In this document: in pieces, positions 33,416 to 44,631 of the stretch
How the letters are laid out: every line of letters begins with the position of its first letter
Numbering within the stretch: position 1 is the first letter of the stretch
NCBI GenBank assembly: GCA_001939145.1
Contig: LSRX01000430.1
Location: 134,495-198,494, forward strand
Direction of reading: 5' to 3'
Source of the DNA: Symbiodinium microadriaticum
Lineage: Eukaryota; Sar; Dinophyceae; Suessiales; Symbiodiniaceae
Length of the DNA stretch: 64,000 nucleotides
Program-made: the position numbers and the translations under genes
The notes under the pieces: generated by a model
What the model saw: only the letters and a program-made list of their open reading frames with translations
The model's database searches: none
Told to the model about the DNA's origin: nothing

Positions 33416-33719
33416 AAGGGTGGCAGCTCGCCCAGCCGCACCGGTCCAAAGTGCCCCAGTGCTGACGCAGGCCTTTCTAAAGCCGAGCTGACGTATAGGA
33501 AGCGCAAGCACTGTAGCACCTGTGAGGCCTTTGCTATTGCCATGTTTGAAGTGAAACCGGGAGTTGCAGGCGCGCCCGGTGCCGACCCAGACGATGTACG
33601 CGCCGAGCAGCATGGCCTGTCTGACTCGCTTGAACCTGCTGAAGAATTTTTTCTGCATCACAGCAGAAAAGATCTCAAGAAAGCCGCCTTCTTGCAGGAC
33701 CCAGTGCTGATACCGGCTT
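33398..33719 (+). CDS. Unassigned terminal-type exon of about 105 codons
   Basis: One uninterrupted frame reads VNKGGSSPSRTGPKCPSA, DAGLSKAELTYRKRKHCS, TCEAFAIAMFEVKPGVAG, APGADPDDVRAEQHGLSD, SLEPAEEFFLHHSRKDLK and KAAFLQDPVLIPA, then TGA at 33717-33719. It has no suitable early ATG, so it is an internal or terminal exon. Two CxxC-like pairs (KCPS, HCSTC) near the front could bind zinc. The minus frame over the same bases is less natural. Confidence 0.5.
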
Positions 33720-33721
33720 GA

Positions 33722-33958
33722 GGAGCGGACAGGTTCAGAGGGAATCCTCGGCAGGCCGCACTGCAGATGCCCACGATGCCCACATGGGGCCGCCAGTCAC
33801 CTCCGCGCCTGCTGGGAACCGAGATGAAGCCGTTGTCTATGCGGACCCCGCGACAGCTGCAAACCTGCCATCAGGCATGCTCCTTTCAGTCAGGCGGCTC
33901 ATCGACGACAGCCCGGCAGGCGGAGGAAAGTTGTCTTGCTGCCAGCTGCTGATGTTTT
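33722..33958 (+). CDS. Unassigned exon following the previous one
   Basis: Frame reads SGQVQRESSAGRTADAHD, AHMGPPVTSAPAGNRDEA, VVYADPATAANLPSGMLL and SVRRLIDDSPAGGGKL before a TGA at 33958. It lies directly after the exon ending at 33719 in another frame, so either a small intron removes the stop or this is the 5' part of a separate exon. Confidence 0.4.
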
Positions 33959-34574
33959 GAGTCAGGCCTGACATGGGGGCACTTCCGGCGCATCCCATCC
34001 GCTTGTAGGGTTCCGTCCTCAGGAAGCAGGTTGTGGCATTCCTATTTGGCCTATTGTGGCTGGAGACACATTGTTGGGAACCTCGTTCAAGGTCGATTTC
34101 TGAAGATCGCAGCCAGCGGAACTTTTGCTGGTGTTTACAGCCGCGTGCTTGCAATGCTGCTGTGCTTGTGGGAACAAGGAGGCCAGATTCGTAGATACCA
34201 CTCGCAAGAATTTGATGGTGCAAGCGGCTGTTGCTTGAGCTCTCTTGCAGTTTCTTTGACTATCTCCCACTTGGGCAGCCGAATCAGTGCAAAGAGCGTA
34301 TTCTGTACAGGGCCGGCATTAGCACCTGCCTTTCATGCTGAGCTGCAGGGTAACCCTTCCCCTGAGGCATCATTAAGGCTTCATTAAGGCATCAGGAGTG
34401 CATGAGTTGCATGAAGTGTTTGAGATTTACTTCGATTCAGCCTGCGCTCTGTACGTCCCATGCGGGTAATTCATCTAGTTTAGATGCACACGTCGTACTG
34501 CTGGCAGAAACTTCCCAGGGCTTAACGACTGCGGCACAAGAACACAAAGCTTCACTGCCCGTACTCGCTTTGGT

Positions 34575-34825
34575 TTGAGCCGTGGGCCTCCAGCGTCGAT
34601 CTCGCCTCGTGCAGACGGGCTAACCGCCTTGCAGAGGCTAATTGGAATGTAGGCACAAGCTTTCGACATCGCTCGGAAGAGGAGCAAAGAATGCAAGGAC
34701 GAGTGTCGGCCAGAGCCAGCAGCGCGCTGATGCAACGCAATTTGGCCCGAACCTTTGCGCTGCCTTTGGCTCAAGCTGAGTTTCGTAGTCTTAAATGTTT
34801 GATTGCCGGGTGGTCAACACATAAT
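34575..34825 (+). CDS. Unassigned helical exon
   Basis: A + frame without an early ATG reads ASSVDLASCRRANRLAEA, NWNVGTSFRHRSEEEQRM, QGRVSARASSALMQRNLA and RTFALPLAQAEFRSLK. It is helical and Arg-rich. No family recognised. Between 34.83 and 35.43 kb I find only a weak frame. Confidence 0.35.
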
Positions 34826-35437
34826 TAGTGATGCAAGAATGGTGCAAGCATACAAGGCCAATAAAAGGTCGGAAACTTGATTCAGTATGTCAGCGTTTTT
34901 GAAGCCGATTTGGCCAATAAAGCCACAAGATATGCACAATGGGACATATTTAGCCTTGCGTCGGATATGATCGCGACCCCTTGTGAACATACTGAGAGAG
35001 CCACATTAACGTACATATGACGAGGCTACAGAGACAGAGGTCAAGCACAAGTAAAGTAAAGACATAAGACCAATAAATTTGCCGGCATGCGTTTGTAGTT
35101 AGTTTGGCTCCAGGCCGAAAAGCTGCGCCTCGCGAGCAGGCCAAATCTAGACTGTGTCTGCTCGTCCTCAGGCTATCATTAAACGATGTCGAGTCTGGTT
35201 TCGTTACTGTGACATCCCGTGTCTGTCATCCCATGCGATACCGCAGAAACAGCAGAGCCAAGCCAGTCCCTTCGTTCGGCAACCAGCAGCCGCCAGTTTC
35301 GAGCTAAACGGGGGCCTTGAACAAGTACGCATTGACAAGTTGACTTGAGTAGAGCGGATGGCTTTCGATGACAACGAGAAGTGTAGGTGTAGACATGGAG
35401 TCGCTGCACCGATCAAGCGTTGCTGTGGGTTTGTCAG

Positions 35438-36105
35438 GTCATGACGCAGACCAACGAGACCAAGGAGACCGCACTGCAGCGGGAGACGCGGCTGACCGGC
35501 AATGCCGAGCTCGTGCTGGCGTCTTGGAGTTTCTTGCGGGCGCTCACAGGGAATCTTTCGCAGAGCCTCTTCTGCGGCCATTCGACAGATCGAGAAAAGG
35601 CTCAACGAAGGCGTTTTACAAAAGCTTGCCGAAATTTGCCACAAGGCATGTTACCCGCTGTTAATTATTTGCTTGAGGTCAGCCATCGATTCCACGCTGC
35701 AGGCTGTGGCGTGTTACGGACGGTATGTGGTGTCTGCAGTGGTCCACGGAAAGCCAGACAATCCGTGCATCTCATGGAACAAGAGATCCCAGTTCAATTT
35801 TCGCTCGCCAGAGGCAATGTTGGGGCAGAAGGCGAACTCCGTTCTAGCGCGGAAGGCTAGATCTCCTGCAGCTGCTTGTGGTAGATCTTGTCCACCCACC
35901 TGACTCACACGGTCAAGTCGCAGAATCCCATTGTGCTTCCTTCGGAGTTGCTCCAAACCCTGGCAGGTAGTGGGTCGATGGTGCCAGTCTGCAAATGTCC
36001 GCGGCTGAGAAAGATGCGCGGAGAGAGAACCTCTTGATCGTCTTCTCTTTAAGGCCGCCGAATTCCGGGAAAAGATCCGGGACTACCTAGGCCGATTGGA
36101 CGAGC
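35438..36105 (+). CDS. Coiled-coil protein, several exons
   Basis: After TTGTCAG near 35438 the frame reads VMTQTNETKETALQRETR, LTGNAELVLASWSFLRAL and TGNLSQSLF. Then in another frame AAIRQIEKRLNEGVLQKL and AEICHK (near 35577-35645), AVACYGRYVVSA (near 35703), QMSAAEKDARRENLLI (near 35991) and AAEFREKIRDYLGRLDEQ with ARLRSR (near 36055). The helical, charged exons with frame shifts between them fit a spliced coiled-coil gene. The 3' part is lost in the microsatellite region that follows. Function unknown. Confidence 0.5.
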
Positions 36106-36235
36106 AGGCGAGATTGCGAAGCCGTGTCCCTACACACTGTACATGAAGACATGTATAGGCATGGCACATCAGGTCTGTGTGGTGAGTGTATGTTTCTGTG
36201 TGTGCGTGCCAGTAGAAAATGTATAATGATGCAGT

Positions 36236-36546
36236 TACTGGTTAGTACCTTTTGTATGCATGTATGTATGTATGCATGCATGTATGTACGCATGCATGCA
36301 TGTATGTGTATGCATGTGATGCATGTGATGCATGTGTATGTATGTGTATGTATGTATGCATGTATCTGTATGAAAATGCATGTATGTACAGTATGCATGT
36401 CTGCGTCCACACACACACATATATATATATATGTACCACCTGATTCCTCGAGTGTGATAGCTAAATATATAAATATAAATACATAAACATACATACATAC
36501 CTACATACATACAGTTACATGCATGCAGACAGACAGACAGACAGAC

Positions 36547-36585
<39 letters not shown>

Positions 36586-36720
36586 TACAGATAAAAACAT
36601 TTATATATATATGTATATATACATGTATATATACATGTGTATATATATATATATGTATTTGTTATGCAAACATACACATACTAATAACGAGACACACTGC
36701 GTGACGTAAATATATGTTGA
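36236..36720. repeat. TATG, (TA)n and (GACA)n microsatellites
   Basis: ATGTATGTATGCATGC words (36255-36395), (CA)n/(TA)n (36407-36432), (ACAG/AGAC)n tetranucleotide (36522-36585) and (TA)n with ATACATGTATATATACATG palindromes (36600-36660). Open frames of 60-120 codons here are artefacts of repeat periodicity. Confidence 0.95.
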
Positions 36721-36789
36721 GATGCACACGCACGCACACACCTCTCACGCTGCAGATAAACGTATGAACGGCATATGCATAAGGTACCT

Positions 36790-36921
36790 GCCTAGATCTG
36801 CCTACCTGCCTACCTGCCTGCCCACAGACAGACCTACCTACTACCTACTACCTACCTACCCGCCTACCTTCCTACCTCACCCACCTACCCACCTACCCAC
36901 CTACCCACCTACCCACCTACC
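36790..36921. repeat. (CTAC/CCAC)n polypyrimidine-rich array next to the gap
   Basis: TGCCTACCTGCCTACC passes into CACCTACCCACCTACCCACC and runs into the assembly gap. It is strand-asymmetric and repetitive, a likely reason the assembly broke here. Confidence 0.95.
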
Positions 36922-37547
36922 NNNNNNNNNNNNNNNNNNNNNNNNNNNNNNNNNNNNNNNNNNNNNNNNNNNNNNNNNNNNNNNNNNNNNNNNNNNNNNN
37001 NNNNNNNNNNNNNNNNNNNNNNNNNNNNNNNNNNNNNNNNNNNNNNNNNNNNNNNNNNNNNNNNNNNNNNNNNNNNNNNNNNNNNNNNNNNNNNNNNNNN
37101 NNNNNNNNNNNNNNNNNNNNNNNNNNNNNNNNNNNNNNNNNNNNNNNNNNNNNNNNNNNNNNNNNNNNNNNNNNNNNNNNNNNNNNNNNNNNNNNNNNNN
37201 NNNNNNNNNNNNNNNNNNNNNNNNNNNNNNNNNNNNNNNNNNNNNNNNNNNNNNNNNNNNNNNNNNNNNNNNNNNNNNNNNNNNNNNNNNNNNNNNNNNN
37301 NNNNNNNNNNNNNNNNNNNNNNNNNNNNNNNNNNNNNNNNNNNNNNNNNNNNNNNNNNNNNNNNNNNNNNNNNNNNNNNNNNNNNNNNNNNNNNNNNNNN
37401 NNNNNNNNNNNNNNNNNNNNNNNNNNNNNNNNNNNNNNNNNNNNNNNNNNNNNNNNNNNNNNNNNNNNNNNNNNNNNNNNNNNNNNNNNNNNNNNNNNNN
37501 NNNNNNNNNNNNNNNNNNNNNNNNNNNNNNNNNNNNNNNNNNNNNNN
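36922..37547. other. Assembly gap, 626 N
   Basis: Run of N from 36922 to 37547. The sequence inside is unknown and the stated length may be an estimate. Any open frame drawn through it is meaningless. Confidence 1.
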
Positions 37548-37567
37548 TATATATATATATATACATG

Positions 37568-37620
<53 letters not shown>

Positions 37621-37660
37621 GTATGCATGTTTACATCTGTACACACACACACACACTCCC
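37548..37660. repeat. (TA)n and (CA)n microsatellites on the far side of the gap
   Basis: TATATACATGTATATAT, (AC)n at 37585-37599, (AT)n to about 37620 and (AC)n at 37641-37656. The ATACATG words match those at 36600-36660 on the other side of the gap. Confidence 0.95.
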
Positions 37661-37782
37661 TATGCAGCATGGTCTGGTCTTGGCATGGCATGGTATAGTA
37701 GGGTATGGTAGTGGTATGCTGTGTTACGGTCTGATATCGTTGTGTTGCATGTTGCATTGCGTTGGTGTGTATGTCGGTCTGT

Positions 37783-37832
37783 TTGTCTGCCTTCGGCTGT
37801 CTGTCCGCCTGTCTGCCTGTCTGTCTGTCTGC

Positions 37833-37866
<34 letters not shown>
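37783..37866. repeat. (CTGT)n tetranucleotide repeat
   Basis: Imperfect then pure CTGT/CTGC repeats. They are the reverse complement of the (ACAG)n array at 36522-36585, so the two flank the gap as an inverted pair. Confidence 0.95.
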
Positions 37867-37887
37867 ACACATCTTCCTTTCGTCAGG

Positions 37888-38150
37888 TGTTGCTCGGGTT
37901 CTACATGACCATCTCTCGTCGCGTGGCCCCTGACTTGGTGATGCATACATCATATACCCTGTGCAAAGTCTCGGCAGAGAGAGTGGGAAGATGCAGCAAA
38001 TACGAGACCAGGACATGATGGAAGCCGGCCCTGCCCATGCCCAAGCCAGACCGGGGCCGGGGCTGCATTTGGCAGTTCTGCGCATGCACTGGCATGTCGC
38101 GGACCGGCGGGTTGAATGCAGAGGTCGAGAGATTTCTGGCCCTCAAGCCT
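37888..38150 (+). CDS. Unassigned exons, hypothetical protein
   Basis: After CGTCAG at 37887 the frame reads VLLGFYMTISRRVAPDLV (to about 37945). A second piece near 38095 reads MSRTGGLNAEVERFLAL followed by KPAA. Both are natural in composition and on the + strand; they could continue the coiled-coil gene from before the gap. No family recognised. Confidence 0.35.
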
Positions 38151-38371
38151 GCAGCCATTCGTTGCGCTCCTTGTGCATGATGACCCATCTAAGGACCCAA
38201 GGCCCATCTATATTCAGGCAGTATGTGGAGCCATTCTTTAGTTGCAATCCATGGCAACATGTAGTCATCTAGCACCACGGCTGTAACTATAGCCATGACC
38301 TACGTACGAGACGCAAGTCCACAAACAGAAGATCAAAAGCTTCGGCTTCGAGCAGCGAGCTCCTGTCGCCT

Positions 38372-38700
38372 CATCGAGCCATGGGGAATGCATCATCCCA
38401 AAAAGTGAAGGCTGTGGACCCGGCCAAGCCGGAAAGCGTCTTGGCAAAGTTCGACTAGAGTGACTAGAGGTCCGCAGGCCATTCCAAACGTATGTCATCA
38501 CTGAGGCCGCAAGCAGTTAGCGGTAGACAGCGTCGTAACGCTCCTGAAGGACCAACCAGCTCAAATCAAGCAGTGAAGACTTTTAAGTAAGTCTGGGGAG
38601 CATCCACTGCTCTGATACATTCCGCATTTGCAGGAGATTGATGGCGCCGTGTGTGATTCGCAGAACATCCTCAGCCTCGGATATCTGCTGGAGCCGCTCA
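38372..38700 (+). CDS. Possible N-myristoylated protein, first exons
   Basis: An ATG at 38381 reads MGNASSQKVKAVDPAKPE followed by SVLAKFD, with a stop at once after. MGNASS is a good N-myristoylation start (Gly2, Ser/Ala at 5-6). The next same-strand pieces are RKQLAVDSVVTLLKDQPA (near 38511) and, after TTTGCAG at 38634, EIDGAVCDSQNILSLGYL with LEPL. A splice before the stop (a GA donor at TTC|GACTAG is available) would connect them. No family recognised. Confidence 0.35.
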
Positions 38701-39233
38701 GATTTCGTTGTATTACGAGTAGTTAAGATCCCATGAGGCGGGCTTAGTTTCAGAATCCCAGCTGTCGGTGTGGGCTACGTGTGGCCTGTTTGCTGGTTTG
38801 AAGCTAACTACAATTCATCAGTCGCTTGCTGACGCAGCACACCGTCATGCCACGCCACACTGCATGCTGGCGCGGAAGGGCGTGCTAAAGTGAGCGGTGC
38901 ACATGGTGTCCCCTCGTGTCCCGTGGTTCGGTTTGAAGTCAATGAGACATTAGCTGTGCCTGCAACAGATGTGCTGCGCCAAGAGCGGTGGGTGTGGTGG
39001 CAGAGTGGCCGAGCCGAGGTGGATGGATGCGGCGAGCTGCCTGGCAGCGGAGCGCCGCTGTGCTCAATTCAAGCGGAGACTCATGGAGCCACTAAGAATG
39101 GAAATGTCCAATGTGATTTCTGAATCCGCTCAGGGCACTGCAGGCGCTCAGCCGTGACCTTGGCCGTGCCCTAAGTCGAAAAGGTCTGCCAGTCTCGAAG
39201 CGGGACACAGACCGCGGCCTGTGACAGCGACAG

Positions 39234-39407
39234 GTCATGGATGACTTGGACTTTACGGACACCGCCTTTGAGCTCCTCCTGCGAGGAGCTTCTGCAGCTC
39301 CCTCCGACTCGTGCGCTTCGCTAAGCAAAGCGAAGGAGAGCGCTGCATCCTGGAGGGAAAGGCCTGAACTTGAACGCATCTTCGCAAAGCTTTGCGGCTA
39401 TCGCTAG
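39234..39407 (+). CDS. Unassigned exon of 57 codons
   Basis: After GCGACAG at 39233 the frame reads VMDDLDFTDTAFELLLRG, ASAAPSDSCASLSKAKES and AASWRERPELERIFAKLC, then GYR and TAG. It is helical and acidic, clearly better than the alternatives. The stop may be read only if the TATC|GC donor is unused. No family recognised. Confidence 0.45.
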   Translation, partial: VMDDLDFTDTAFELLLRGASAAPSDSCASLSKAKESAASWRERPELERIFAKLCGYR

Positions 39408-40889
39408 GTCCTCACCATTTTTTCAAGCCGCGCCGGCAGGTGACCCGGGCCTTCGGCAGCTCAATGGAGGCCGCCTTCGTAGCTGCACTGTATGCTGCTA
39501 TGGAATCACCATGGGTTTAGCTTGGTTTCCTGCTGATGAAGGTGGTCGTCCGAATCTCTGTGGCCCACGTGCACTCAGGCCCTTTGCTTTGACTATGACC
39601 ATGGCAGGATACGCGTTGGGCCGTTAGGGCCTGCTGCTGTCATCGTGCAGGTTGCTTCCTGATTTTCATTCCCCACCAACAGTGGGGGATCGTTTGATGT
39701 GTGGGCCCCCTCCTCGCTCTCTTTATTATTGCGCTGTACTCATTCCTGCAGAGCATCACTAGAGAGTCTACCCAGAGCATCCTGCAGATTGCCCACGAGC
39801 ATCGAGTATCCCCTTGAGCGCCAGCCCTCAGAAGTACACACCCGACAGTGTTCCCACCGGCGCCCTCGGTACCAAAGCAACTTTAGAAAGCAAGGCAGCA
39901 AAGCTCAGCGACGTGCACAAGCAAAAAACGCAAAGATTGAAAAATTATACTTACGAGTGAGAACATGTGTGTTTTTAAAGAAGCCACTTGCACTTCTCTG
40001 CAAGCCTTGCCCTTCAAGCATGCTGTAGTTCATCCCACACTATGTTGCCGTTGAGTATCCAACTAGGTGTTTCATTTAAGTAGGACACTCGAAGTTTGAA
40101 CAATCATAAGTCGCTATTTCTTCTGCGCTCGTGTTTGTTACATGCTGTCTGTTTTTGGCCCTTGACTGAGGTACGCTGCGTTTCGCCGCTTGCATGCACA
40201 TCTTTGCACTGAAAATGCCTGGCATCAAGTTGTACCCTAGGCCTTGGTCTTGTATTACCGTCTGCGCCGGATGCGCTGGGCATCGAGGTTGGCAGCGCAT
40301 ACTTCATGTACGTAGTCTTGAAGACCGACGAAGAGAAGGCGCCCGGGCATCGGAGTCAATGGGAGGCCTGTCAATAGATATGTCACCTCGTCTGCTTCGC
40401 TCACTGCATGTCGATTCTAACTAGGAGGAGCCACACCGAAACTGCAAGGGGAACGACAGCACGGACTCACCATGAATCATGAGCACATGCTATCGGTCTG
40501 CAACAAAAGACTGTTTGTTTAGAGCGTTCTGGCTCACGTGTGTGCAGGGTCATCCTTGTCATCACGTCCAGGCCAACAACACCAAGGTCGAAGTCCCAGA
40601 GCTGGTTCCGATTACGGCGGAGGAGAACTGACTCAGATATCTCAGATTGGGAAAGGCGGGATTGGAGCGCGCAGACTCAAGGAATCCAGGAAGCTTGTTC
40701 AGGATTTTTCGTCGCAGCTTGGACGCTTTTTAGTGATATATGTGGCAGTTCTTCGTGTATTACAGATCTTGGCATTTCGAACGAAAGCGCTTCCCGCAGC
40801 CGTGCAAAAAAACACGATACCTATATCTCTATTCCGTCAGAGTTGCAACGGATTAGTAGGAGCATCTGGAGTACAGCTTGGCGGAGCGG

Positions 40890-41279
40890 CGTAGGCCGGG
40901 TGGATCATGTGCAGTCACCCGTGGAACCTCAAAGATGCAACATCTCATGGATGCGGGCACCTCGCGACAGGAACTTCCGGAAGAACCGCGAGAAGCGCGT
41001 CGCCGAGATGACCAAGGAACACCACGCAAGTGCGAGCTTGCTGCCGGAGCATCTTTTGATTTTGATTCAGAGATGTACGTTTCTGTTAGCAGCCTTGAGT
41101 TCAACGTGCCACAAGAAGTCATGCCATCCGCCGGTGACCTGCCCAAAGAACGACTACGGCCTTTGAGCCGCAAGGCTCACGAGGGCCTTTCCCCAAAGCT
41201 GCAGAAAAGCAGTGCCGTCACTGACTGCGTCGAGGGAGCAATGAGGCAGGACGAACGGACGGAGAGTTATTTCGGCTAG
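40890..41279 (+). CDS. Unassigned C-terminal exon, hypothetical protein
   Basis: One open frame of about 130 codons reads SKMQHLMDAGTSRQELPE, EPREARRRDDQGTPRKCE, FDFDSEMYVSVSSLEFNV, PKERLRPLSRKAHEGLS and DCVEGAMRQDERTESYFG, then TAG at 41277-41279. Charged, with one beta-like stretch. A second frame in the same bases (NREKRVAEMTKEHHASAS) is the main competitor. The stretch 39.45-40.5 kb before it shows nothing definite. Confidence 0.4.
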   Translation, partial: RRPGGSCAVTRGTSKMQHLMDAGTSRQELPEEPREARRRDDQGTPRKCELAAGASFDFDSEMYVSVSSLEFNVPQEVMPSAGDLPKERLRPLSRKAHEGLSPKLQKSSAVTDCVEGAMRQDERTESYFG

Positions 41280-41863
41280 AGGCTAGACCGGGTTGAATTT
41301 ACACTTGTACAGGCACGGGTTAACCCCGGCAGACTCGCCTTCGAAAGATGGGGGCGCCCTTGCCCCGAAGGAGTCGGAAGCCGAGCACACCGTCAACTTG
41401 TCGCCACTTCATGGAGGCAGAACCTTTCGTTCCATGTGCATGGGCTGCTGTTTAAATGCCGGTGAAGTCAGGCGGAGCCTTTCAGATCTGATAGTTGCAC
41501 GAATCCGGAGTGTGTACGGCAGACTTTGCAGGCAAGTTGGTGTTCCGAGGCGCTACACCACGTGGTGCGGTATGCACGGATGCATGCACGCATGTGCAGG
41601 CGCACACGCACACCGACACAAGTACACGCACGCACAGAGGCAGACATGCCTGAACTTGCAACATTATGCAACACATCTAAATCCTCGTCGACACCCACGC
41701 CCCCACGCTTTCCCGACATTGTGTAGAGGCTCAGCTCTGACCTTCACCGAGCTTGCTCCTGGGCCGTCATTGGCAACGGTTTCGGTGAAGTTTGGTGCTC
41801 ATCCACCGCAGGAAGCGCGGTTGCACTCCGTAAGCACAGCGTTCGATGGTTCGGAGCGTGCAG

Positions 41864-43190
41864 GTATTGCCAACGCATACCAACCACATGGGCAACACCT
41901 TCGGCGGGCAGATTATGGCATGGATGGCAGCTGGCCTGAACAGAGCACTTTCATCTGTGGGCGAAGAGGAGACTGCAGGTCAAGGGGGCGAAGACGGTTG
42001 TTTGGCTGCACCTCAGGCCGAGCCGCTTCGTGAGATTTTGTGAGCTTCGCATGAGTGCCTGCACGGGAGGATGTCCTGTGCGCCCAAAGATGGTGCTGAT
42101 GACGGCCGCCCACCCCTTGGCGTTGGAGGCAGGGGCTTATTTTGGCAGTTCTACCCGGTACTAGCTTACTAGCATGTGCGGACATGTCGGCGTACAGTTG
42201 TGTTGCCGTGCAGAGCTGAGCCGAGTAGGTGTGGATCGGCTCCAAGTGGAGCAGCTCAAGGAAGGATAGTCAAAGAAGCCTGGCAAAGCTGCAGCAAAGC
42301 CGCCAGTGAAGCCTCTTATTGTGCCTTTTGTTCTGGCCATGTTGGACTGTGCCTAGCTGGAAGGATGCGTTCCTGCAGCCTGTAAGCGTGGATACCGTCG
42401 CTGGGCTGAAGAGTGGGGTCAGTGAAAGGCTCTATCTTGTTGGGTAAACTGGCCGCTAAGCGCCATTGCCTGGTCCCAGGTGCACTTCAAAGCACCAAGC
42501 CGGCTTGGCGACCGAGTCTCCCAGCAACAATTCTGCCAGTCTCTGCGCCTTTCCGAGGCAAGTCAATTCCACATGTCACGACCAACCCAGGTGCTTGTGA
42601 CGGCCTCGGTGACGCGAGTCTTTCCCTCAAGCATCGAAGTAAAAGTCCGGGTCACTTCTAATTCGGCCAGCACGCAAGATGTACCCATGGAGGCCAGACT
42701 GTTGTGGCTTTCATAGCTGTGGCTTCATGCGGGCAGCCACACTGGTAGGTTAACGAGGGCTACATGAATTTCGCTGTGATGCGTGGCCCATTTCATGAGC
42801 CGCACCTCCACTGCATTCTGCAGGCAAACCATACACGTCTGAGTGCAGAATGGCACAGAGCGGAGCAATCTTTTACTCAATTGCCTTGTAACCTCTGATT
42901 CCGACTCGATGAGAAGCGCAATGCAACTCTGGTGTCTCTAAGGCTCACGAGACACGTCACAGACGTGGTTCCCGGTACCATGGAGCAGGACATCCATCGC
43001 CACGCATGCCTTGCCTGTAACCACTACGGTGCAATATGCGAGTTGTCACTGCAGATGGACCGGTTGAATGCCTTCCAAAGTCTGGTGTGAAGAAGAGTGC
43101 ACGGCCTGCTGCGGCGGAAGGACCAGGAGTACCGGAAAGCAATTGCCCGGCAAGACTTCCGCGAGTTTCGGCGGATGGACGGGAAGAGGC
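41864..43190 (+). CDS. Acyl-CoA thioesterase (hotdog, ACOT/BACH type)
   Basis: Hydrolyses acyl-CoA to free fatty acid and CoA. Exon 41864-41929 reads LPTHTNHMGNTFGGQIMA then WMA, the HxNHxGNTFGGxIMxWM signature of the ACOT hotdog domain, where the conserved Asn/Gly/Gln region forms the substrate tunnel and active site. A GC donor follows. Exon 42480-42515 (VHFKAPSRLGDR) joins by a GT intron to 42591 onward (VLVTASVTRVFPSSIEVK and VRVTS). Together they give the second-strand pair APxRLGDR...VTASVxRVFxSSxEV of the same fold. A basic helix near 43095-43190 (RRKDQEYRKAIARQDFRE) resembles the family's tail. Exons before 41864 and those between 41930 and 42480 are not resolved. The SDR gene starts about 190 bp downstream. 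Confidence 0.82.
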
Positions 43191-43375
43191 CAGCACTCGG
43201 ATCCCCTCTGCGAATGATTGGTGCTTGGTTACTTGAGCCTCGATGTCCTTGCTGTTTTGTGCGCCGGTGTCAGGGTCAGACCGTTTCGACAGGGGATTTC
43301 GGTAGCTTCTTCAGAGGCTGCACTTAGAAGGAGCCAGAGGTAGTCCTCACAACTGCGCAAAGCCGCGTCGCCAGC

Positions 43376-44631
43376 ATGGCACGGTGGAAACATTGGACGC
43401 TTTGGCTGCTTTGGACCGTTTCGAGTGCAGAGGAAAAGGAGCGGAAAACCCACTTCGAAGCCTGGTCTCCTTGTCATACTCTGCATGGAAATGGCAAGAA
43501 GGCCCTGGTTACCGGAATCACGGGAATGCTGGGAAGCCATGTGGCAGAAGCGCTGCTGGGCCGTGGCTACAAAGTATATGGCGTGGTGAGACCACGCAGC
43601 AACATTCGAAATCTTGCAACGTTCCAAGCCAAGATTGAAATTTTAACTGCTGAGCTTACCGACCCCTGGCGGGTTTTACGACTAATGGAGCAAGTGAAGC
43701 CGGACTACATCTTTCACTTCGCAGCGCAAGCATTCAACAGCTTGTCTTTTGACCAGCCAGCCGAGACATTGTCGACGAACATGATGAGCACACTCCACAT
43801 ACTGGAAGCAGCACGTCAGCTGAAAATGAAGAGCACCCGAGTTGTGATCGCAGGCTCTTCGACCGTGTATGGTGCCTCAACAGAGGACTGGGATGGCCCC
43901 GTGCCTGAGGAGGCAGCCATGAAGCCAGTGTCACCATACGGGGTCAGCAAAGCAGCCAGCGAACTTCTTGCTTTGTCATATTCTCGTGCACATGGCCTGC
44001 ACGTTATCGTTCCTCGGTTCTTCATCCATTTAGCACCTCGCGGTGTGGAGGCCCTTGCGTTGCATGATTTTGCAAGGCAGGTCGCTATGGTGGAGCGGGG
44101 CCTTCTCTCCCCACCCGTGCTACGCCACGGGGACTTGTCGACTAGACGTGACATTACTGATATCGTCGACTCAGCTCCTGTGGTCGTTTGCCTGGCAGAA
44201 GTTGCTCCCAGCAACACCGTGGTGAATCTGGGCTCGAATGTTTCCTACAGCATGCAGCAGCTCCTCAATGAGTTGGTGCTGCTAAGCCCTTCATGGAGTC
44301 CAGAAAATCAATCAGGCGATCCGTTTACTCTGCGCTTAGAGATGGATGTCTCGCGCCTCCGGGCCTATGATGAGAGAATCGTCATGGCAGATATTAGCCG
44401 GGTCCAGGAGCTCACTGGTGCCTTTGCTGGGTCATACTGCACATTTTTCTTGCCGTTCATAGAAGCTCCATTTCCCTTCTGCTCGTTTGGATGGTTGGGT
44501 ATCGTCCCTGAAAGGATGGATACCTCAGCCTGATATGCCGCGCCTCCTACGCATGCTGCTAGACTACTGGCGGCACGAGACTGCATTCCGCTATCCCGAG
44601 CCTTGGCGGAACGGTGGAGAGGCAGCCCCAC
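43376..44631 (+). CDS. Extended SDR: NAD-dependent nucleotide-sugar epimerase/dehydratase
   Basis: Exon 1 (43376-44417) carries 347 codons without interruption. It has a hydrophobic N-terminus (residues 6-18, WTLWLLWTVSS), the Rossmann loop VTGITGMLGSH at residues 45-55, IFHFAAQAF, VIAGSSTVYGAS, and the catalytic SPYGVSK with Tyr188 and Lys192. The closest family is GDP-mannose 4,6-dehydratase/UDP-sugar epimerase. A GT intron (44418-44514) joins ELTG to WIPQPDMPRLLRMLLDYW, restoring the family's TGW element. The hydrophobic start could be a secretory signal. The stop is not clear: after 44631 (PEPWRNGGEAAP) the frame stays open into the eL30 gene, and a GTAAGT donor is present at 44632. The AG two bases before the ATG may be the trans-splice acceptor. 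Confidence 0.9.

Noticed and set aside
36722..37946. Open frames of 227-345 codons on both strands across 36.7-37.9 kb
   Set aside because: Most of their length is the N gap, with microsatellite at the ends.
41293..42033. Single + frame of 246 codons
   Set aside because: It reads through a CACACGCACG simple repeat and is out of frame with the conserved thioesterase exon at 41864-41929.
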